Part shown: positions 57,740 to 64,000 of the stretch, in pieces | Numbering within the stretch: the first letter of the stretch is position 1 | How the letters are laid out: each line of letters opens with the position of its first letter | From: Isoetes taiwanensis | Lineage: Eukaryota; Streptophyta; Lycopodiopsida; Isoetales; Isoetaceae | Assembly: GCA_021234155.1 (NCBI GenBank) | Contig: JAJEKV010000041.1 | Span: forward strand, 3,152,829 to 3,216,828 | Reading direction: 5' to 3' | DNA: 64,000 nucleotides | Program-made: the position numbers and the translations under genes | The notes under the pieces: generated by a model | Databases searched by the model: none | Seen by the model: only the letters and a program-made list of their open reading frames with translations | Told to the model about the DNA's origin: nothing

Positions 57740-58560
57740 AGGAGAATAGAGGATTTGAGAGATGGAGAAACAGCATGGAAGAAATGGGAGAAAATAGCAA
57801 CGGTCACTAAAGGTTCACAGTTGGACATGAAAATATATAACCTCATTATGGATAAAGTAGAGAAGTATGAAGAATTATGTGAAAATTCTAACCAGTGGCA
57901 ATTAAAGGGTAAGGAGATTTATTCTGTGAGAGATATTTATAAAAGCTTAGTGAGCCATAAACCTTCCAAAGCTACATAACTCTAAAATTGTGAGGAAAAA
58001 AGGCTAGCTACTGTATGTGCTCAGGGATGGAAGAACTATACAGCAAACAAGATCAAAACCTTTGGCTGGCTGATCTTACATCAGAGCCTATCTACAAATT
58101 ATAGGAGGGCAAAATATGACACTTCTATCTCGGAGGCATGTCCCTTAGGATGTGGAGAAATTGAGACATCTAACCATGTTTTCTTATGCCCTATAATTCA
58201 AGAATTTTGGAGCTGGGTTGCACAGGTTAATAAAGGGGCTGCTGGGGAATCATGTATGTTGGAATTTCTGAATTTTGGCAATAGGTTACTCAATACAACA
58301 AGATCATTATGCTGTTGGGCAATCTAGAAGCATAGGAACAGGGTTGCTATCGAAAAGAAAGCTCCAAATCTGATTTGGTTAAAACAGGCCTTTTTGAACT
58401 CATTGATTGACTCAGCAATTGCACACAAAGCAGCAAAAGGGAAGGGTTATGACAAAGACTGGAATGCCATTGGCAAATTACAAGGGCTACATTGCCATTT
58501 GGCTTTGGTTCTACGAACCACAAATATTAATGAAAAGTTTTGAGTCTTATGAGTATACAA
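57740..58560 (+). pseudogene. L1-like LINE 3' fragment (zf-RVT region)
   Basis: Frames read KGKEIYSVRDIYKSLVSHKP (57909), then KTFGWLILHQSLSTNYRRAK (58051), PLGCGEIETSNHVFLCPIIQ (58143) and KHRNRVAIEKKAPNLIWLKQ (58330). This is the zf-RVT (PF13966-like) region after the RT of plant L1 elements. It has stops, lacks the RT proper and ends near the start of the Penelope-like ORF. Confidence 0.7.
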
Positions 58561-58596
58561 TAAGTTCAAATGCTAACTCAGATTTATTTATGTAGG

Positions 58597-60515
58597 ATAA
58601 AAACAAGAAGAAAAGGACCATTACTAGAGACATCAATAGATATAGACATCTGAATAGTAATGGCAAAGAGATGGAATCTCGGATTGTACATATGAAATTC
58701 TTATCTAAGGCTCTTGATGCCTTCAACATTAGGAAAAATTTCCACACAGTTCTATATGAAGTCTTCCAAGAAAGAGGACAGGAATTAGTTGATTGTACAA
58801 CATTTGCTTGGAAGTATGTGGAACAGATTAGAGACAAAGTATACAAACCGTTCATGATCTTCTCCAGTGAAAGGACCCATAAATGTCTATGTCAGAATCC
58901 CAATCTAAGAAAATACATTGACCACAGGATTGGCCACGTTCGGACTACAAGCTTGGATATTATACACAGTCCTAAATTGAAAAAAGCATTTGCATATGGG
59001 CTGAACCATATACCGAACCAGGAAGAATTCAAATCATTATGTCAGGAGTTTTTTGTGTCCACAAATATGACTTACTGGATCTTAATGATCAAGATATTGA
59101 TAATATCACTAACATGCTGGAAAATGCTGCTCATGCGGAAATAGTGGATCTCAAAAGCACTCTCCAAACAAATAGATTTCTATGGCAAGATCTGGATGTT
59201 AGAAAGAATTTGGATTGGTTGAACAAAAATCTATATGTGGCAGGTTTGGACAAAGCCGCTAATAATGTTGTCTTTATTTGCCCAAAACATATTGCAGACA
59301 TGGCCAGATGCAGGCTCAACAGTGCTAATTTTCAGAAACAGGAGGTAAATATAGAAGGGATTAAAAGTAAATGCTTAATTGGAATAGAAAAGCTCATTGG
59401 GACAGTGCATATTAAAAGCAAAAACCTGCCATATCTTATGGCTACATACAAGGCACATAAAGGGGAATACAGGTGGCTCACAAATTCTCACAACACCATA
59501 TATACGGAAATTGCTGGCATAATCACAAGTATTCTAAATGATTTCATTAGGATATGGCCAAAAATATGTTTTAGGATGACGGCCAAATACATGATTTGGA
59601 GTCCAAAAAGGATTAATGCTTGTTGGATAGTAAACTCGACATATGACGTGATTCTCAATCTGCCAAATAGAATATACAATGTATTTTCTGCAGACATAAT
59701 GAAATGTTACGAAAATATCCCCATATTTGGGGAGGAAGGGATTATTGAAATAATGAATGAAATTGCAGATATGATATGGGAATTTCAAATGGAAGCCCAT
59801 GGATGTTTCGATCTGCTTATTAAAACAAAGAATGAAGAAGTGCTAAGTAAATGGGCCAGATCCTACAAAGACAAAGAGAACGTCAGTTGGCAACTAATTA
59901 CAAGGGAAAAGTTCAAAGAAATGAATGCTTGGTTGTTGAGCAGTTGCCTTCTGCAGATGGGTAAAGAAATATGGAAACAAATCAAAGGTATACCCATGGG
60001 ATTTGCATGTAGCCCTGCATGGTGCAATCTGTATCTTGCTTGGTATGAGCTAAGATTCATTCTTAATCTTGCGCATAAAGGAAGACTTTCAGATGTTTAC
60101 AGGTTTCAGAATGCAGCTAGATACATAGATGATCTCAATATTATTAATGGGGACAATGTGATGGAATTCCTTACCATTGGTGCAGAGGTAACTATTTATA
60201 ACCTTGATTTTCTAAGTATAAAGAATGAAACGGAGTATCTGCACAACATGAAAGTGGATAAGGATATTGGCAGCAAATGCAATTTTCTCAATATCACAAT
60301 CAATGTCACTGACCATAACAGGGGATTGTTCACATTAACAAGGTATGATAAAAGGTCAAACCTGCCATTTAGTGTGAACAAATTCATAAGTGCAAACAGC
60401 TGCAGACCTTATAAACAGTCCTCAAAAGTGATCATATCGCAAATCATGCCATATGTGTATGCACATTCGGAGGCCTTGGTTCGGGAAATTTTTAGACTAC
60501 TAAAGAAAAATTTCC
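58597..60515 (+). pseudogene. Penelope-like RT, copy 2, nearly open
   Basis: A reverse transcriptase of the Penelope-like type. The first frame (open from 58597, first ATG 58671) carries NFHTVLYEVFQERGQELVD and CQNPNLRKYIDHRIGH. A -1 change of frame at the T6 run (about 59050) leads to the long frame 59039-60568. There, LDKAANNVVFICPKHI, then YKAHKGEYRWL, precede motif A ADIMKCYENIP (D219), motif B IKGIPMGFACSPAWCNL (G317) and motif C RYIDDLNIING (D364, D365). The residue numbers count from 59039. GxPMG plus a short thumb resemble Penelope-like and telomerase-type RTs, not LINE or LTR types. No endonuclease domain is visible on either side. The 3' end is replaced by a TATTTTG repeat at 60516. 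Confidence 0.75.
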
Positions 60516-60553
60516 TGTATTTTGTATTTTGTATTTTGTATTTTGTATTTTGT
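60516..60553. repeat. TATTTTG microsatellite
   Basis: Five units of seven bases. It replaces the last 60 or so codons that copy 1 of the Penelope-like RT retains, so the open frame past it is an artefact. Confidence 0.85.
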
Positions 60554-60744
60554 AGAGCAACCTGTTAATTCCTAATTCTTGCCTACAATTTCCTTTGATT
60601 TTAAAATCAATAAGCTAATTTCCTACAATTTAAGATCTTGCCTACGGTTTCTTACAAATTATAAACCAGCAAGCAAATTTGATACTTAAAATCAAAACCA
60701 CACATTAGAATACATATTCAATGTAAATAAAGTATACATAATAA

Positions 60745-62282
60745 TCCCCCAATCCTGATAAACCTGATTGGACTATAAAAGGAAAAGGTGTCTACAAAGT
60801 GAAGGATGTATATAATGCTATGTCCTCTAACATGGATAATTGCAAAGCTATGCTAAAATGGTCTATTTCTTATGATCAGCTTAAGAGTCTTTTCCATAAT
60901 GTTTGGAATTCTTATTGTCCTCCAAAAATTTCTTATTTTATCTGGTTACTTGCTAATGGCAGTCTGAATAATCTGGTCTCTGTTTCCAAAAGAAATCCTA
61001 ACATCTCAGCAAATTGCCCTTTAAACTGTAATAATCTAGAGGACTTTTCTCATATTTTCTTTTGCTGTAAGTTAGATGATTTTTGAACCCGGATTGTTTG
61101 CTAGATTTGGTATTGGGAATAATGGAGATATTCTCTCCCTTATTCAACATAATGATATGTTTACAAATTCAATCATTTACATAGCTTTATGGAATATTTG
61201 GAAAGCAAGAAATCGCGTGTTATATGGTCATAAGAATCCTTCTATCTTTTGGATTAAGATGCATTTTCAGTTTGACTTTGAGACTATTGCAACCGCTCAT
61301 AAAAAGAAATTTGGTACTAACTTTGACAGAAATGGGAGGTCTTTGGGCGCTTTAGGGGACACTACGGTTTATTTGCTTCAAATCTTAATGTTGTGGATTC
61401 TAATTTGTTTCTCACCGATGATCCTAGAGTATCTTGAATTCTAGCGTGGAGAGGGGAGAAATAAATTCGACAAAGAAATTCTCCTTTTCAAATGACTTCA
61501 ACCCCGATCACATTATGGAGAATGACATTGCCTCCTCTATGGATTCTTTTCTCATGAAAAAGGACATAGGAGACATCTGAAAGAAAGTGAAGATATGTGG
61601 GCGAGCATTTTTGCAGAGGGTTGTGCAACTTCATTGCCTTTGGATGTTTCTCATACCAACAATTTCCTTCTTAATGAGACTCAAATGTGACTAGGTACGT
61701 AACCATGTACTATAACCACAAACCGTTGGCCGACCTCTATGGTTCTCTTCTTTTGCTCTTGGAAGGAAGAGACATGTTCCGTCTATGCTATCATAACAAT
61801 TGGGCACCCAATCATTATCTTTTCGGGACTACAGATGGATTCAATGCATACTTCAATTCTGTTTTCTCATCCCAGACCTGATATACCCTTGTTGTTGGCC
61901 CATCCTCCAGGAAACACGTCTTTGCTCTTATTTGATTTAGTGCTGGCTTACCTTTTTGGTGGATTCAATTTTGGCAGGTTATCAGTTCTCTCTCAAGGTT
62001 ATCAAATTCTACACGGCATTGCAGAGGTTACAAAATTTTTCTATACTCCAAGAATGGGAGTACCATCGGATCTTCTTAAGTGTAGCTGCTCATTATTCTG
62101 ACTCATCCTTTTCACTGGATACAAACTCTTCTAAGTGTCCTGTTATTACTGTTATTGGCTGATTCTGATACACTTTTTGGTATGCTTAGTTTAAGGGCAT
62201 GCTATTACATTGTATCTCTGAGATTTTATAATTAATGACAAAACCAACTCTTACTTTCAAAAAAAAAAAAAAAAAAAAAAAA
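60745..62282 (+). mobile_element. 5'-truncated L1-like LINE with poly(A)
   Basis: Starts within ORF2 with DKPDWTIKGKGVYKVKDVYN, then LFHNVWNSYCPPKISYFIWL and CPLNCNNLEDFSHIFFCC (zf-RVT). After a shift at about 61080 the 61076-61444 frame reads IYIALWNIWKARNRVLYGHK. A 0.8-kb tail then ends in A24 or so (62259-62282). It is a different copy from the one at 57.7 kb. No target duplication was found by eye. Confidence 0.75.
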
Positions 62283-63188
62283 CTCAAGATCCAGCAGACT
62301 TTTGTCCAGTAAAGACCTTTAGAAGGTAAATACTAAGACCAATTAGCAGCCCTGATCCTAATCAGGTACACTTACAACCAGGCCATGATCAGATAGATAG
62401 TGACTACTTTCATGACAAAAACTAATGCCATAAACTTACTGCTAGAACTTTATTTCATAAATCCTTTAAGAATTGAACATATTCTAATATTCTTAGGCAA
62501 TGTAGAATCCTTTGCCTTCAATATACCTTTAACTTTCCACATACATTTTGCAGATTCAGAAAAGATCCTTACCATTTTGAACTGATAAAATAAAGTGCAT
62601 GTATAATTTTAACATAATTTCTGATAAAGTTTCAGATCTGGGTAATATTTGCTCCCAGCTTGTTGTTTACATATTTTTGTTGTAGAATTCACTAACAAAG
62701 AGTAAGAAAGCCTGTTACCTGCACCCACAAACCAGAACAAGCATTAGAATGGTTGAACAAGAATGGGATAGCAGGCGTCATGGGCTTTCTTAAGGTCTTC
62801 CCCTTTCACCTTGCTAGCATTCTATTGCACAAGAAAGCATAGCAATACAAAGATTCCTAGATTATGTAGCCTATACAGTCTATATCAGTTTTTAAGCTAC
62901 ATTATCAAATGATAATCTAGGAATTCTATTAGCAGAATACAACATGCATGCTGATCTCCATAATCTTCTATCGAAATATGCCATAAGCTTAGATCTATAA
63001 CCCCATATTTAGCATTAATGCACCAGAAAGCATCTAGATCCAGTCATAATTTCATTACAACCTGCAATTGAAGGGTCAGACAAATCCATATGGCTAGGTC
63101 CTATATTTAACAGCCAAATTCTATCATAAGCATTACCAATATTTAATACAATTTTTCATATGCACAGATCTACTAAATTTGCATCCTA
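62283..63188. other. Spacer, possible distant exons
   Basis: No firm gene. On the minus strand at about 62720-62810 a frame reads GEDLKKAHDACYPILVQPF and may be an exon of the ORF at 63554, but this is unsupported. Confidence 0.3.
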
Positions 63189-63554
63189 TCAAACCTTAGT
63201 GATGCGCATCCTGTTTCCATGTTTCTCCTTATTTGCTCCAGCAAGGCCTTTATCTTGAATTTGCTCATGATTCTCAGTAGCTCCATGCATATTGTTGGTG
63301 GAGCAATTTACTCCTGTCTCCATAAGATCCGGATCCATCTCTGCCTGCCCAAGATCCTTACTCATACCTGCAATCCCCTTTTCTTTGCTGGGACCTCCAT
63401 CTACATTGATCTCTGTATTGCAAGCTTTGACTCCCTTACTAATTACAGAGGTACGAAACTGGAAAATCTTCTTAACATTACCTCCTTCCTTACTCTTTTC
63501 TTCTGCCAATCTCTTGCGTGTGGCAAGATTGAGATCTCCCTTCTTCCTTACCAT
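63189..63554 (-). CDS. Uncharacterised basic/acidic ORF
   Basis: 121 residues from ATG 63554, starting MVRKKGDLNLATRKRLAEEK. It is highly charged and low in hydrophobic residues (KEKGIAGMSKDLGQAEMDPD; NEHMQ-rich later), so it is probably disordered. The frame reaches its stop near a possible donor (gtttga after RMRITK). It could be a first exon of a host gene or the start of a LINE ORF1. No family recognised. Confidence 0.35.
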   Translation of the reverse strand: MVRKKGDLNLATRKRLAEEKSKEGGNVKKIFQFRTSVISKGVKACNTEINVDGGPSKEKGIAGMSKDLGQAEMDPDLMETGVNCSTNNMHGATENHEQIQDKGLAGANKEKHGNRMRITKV

Positions 63555-64000
63555 TTTTAGAGCAGGGTTTCAGCCCCTGCTCTTAAGAATTTTCCTATAT
63601 CCAACATAGGCTCTTCCTACTATTTATACTCCGTCCCGCCCCAGACGTGTTCTTAATACCGTGTGTTCTTCCTAACTGTCAAGCTACCTTTTTCCTTTTT
63701 TCTTCTGAGATCGTGTTTAGCCAATGCCCTTTTTCCATCTCCGGCTATCTCCCAACATCCGGCCGTTTTGTCCAGCTATTACTTGCCCTAAAAAAAGTCT
63801 CCAAAATGTTAACTCCATAAGCGTACCTTTTAGGTCTATTGTAGATGTCAACAACCAACAATTTCATTTCCCTATACAAGGTTTCTTATTCTGTCATATA
63901 CATCATATCGTACCCATCATTCTTATAATTCCCATGGTAGCCCCATGGTATGCAATATTCTTCTGCCACACCTTTACCCCCAGTGTATCATATCTCAGCA
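63555..64000. other. Upstream of the 63.5-kb ORF, nothing recognised
   Basis: CT-rich sequence that would be the 5' flank of the minus-strand ORF. No promoter motif stands out. Confidence 0.35.

Overview
The window looks like TE-rich nuclear DNA of a land plant. The reasons are a six-exon cytosolic RPL7 gene with a telo-box, a plant-type S-adenosylmethionine synthetase with an acceptor splice site directly before its ATG, exons of a plant-type cobalamin-independent methionine synthase, and long gene-poor AT-rich spacers filled with nested transposons. The mix of DUF7869-type elements, Penelope-like reverse transcriptases and an HUH-endonuclease element makes me lean to a non-seed plant (fern or lycophyte), with low confidence. 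No organellar, bacterial or CRISPR sequence was seen.

Only two host genes look intact: SAM synthetase (2954-4138, +) and RPL7 (25355-24213, -). A third host-like locus, methionine synthase (50274-51097, +), is a truncated pseudogene.

1-9 kb: a 108-bp MITE-like palindrome, SAM synthetase, two LINE remnants and an unrecognised broken gene. 9-18 kb: an unknown ORF, two minisatellites, a decayed DUF7869 element gene, a cluster of GGCGCC palindromes and duplicated hairpins, and a PIF/Harbinger transposase with one in-frame stop. 18.6-21.1 kb: a decayed LINE. 24.2-30.0 kb: RPL7 followed by a partial tandem array that includes copies of the sequence upstream of RPL7.

30.0-43.6 kb: a nested structure. 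A young Ty3-type LTR retrotransposon (30996-41835, target duplication ACTAT, LTRs about 2.28 kb and nearly identical) sits inside ORF1 of an L1-like LINE on the minus strand. Its pol has an extra RNase H with a full D-E-D-D set N-terminal to the reverse transcriptase, while the usual RNase H behind the RT has lost catalytic aspartates.

43.9-45.8 and 58.6-60.5 kb: two copies of a Penelope-like RT without a visible GIY-YIG domain. 46.8 kb: a tRNA-like SINE, possibly dimeric.

48.5-57.6 kb: a cluster of one HUH-endonuclease element family. The most complete copy (57.6 to 55.07 kb, -) carries a broken single-tyrosine Rep (HLHFQ plus MLGYC) and a second small ORF. An inverted partial copy lies at 48.5-49.3 kb, and a fold-back derivative with two 357-bp arms lies at 51.75-52.65 kb. 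The methionine synthase exons lie between these ends. The last 6 kb hold two L1 3' fragments and an uncharacterised ORF.

Best candidates for something undescribed: the HUH-element cluster, the Ty3 element with a relocated RNase H, and the Penelope-like RT pair.
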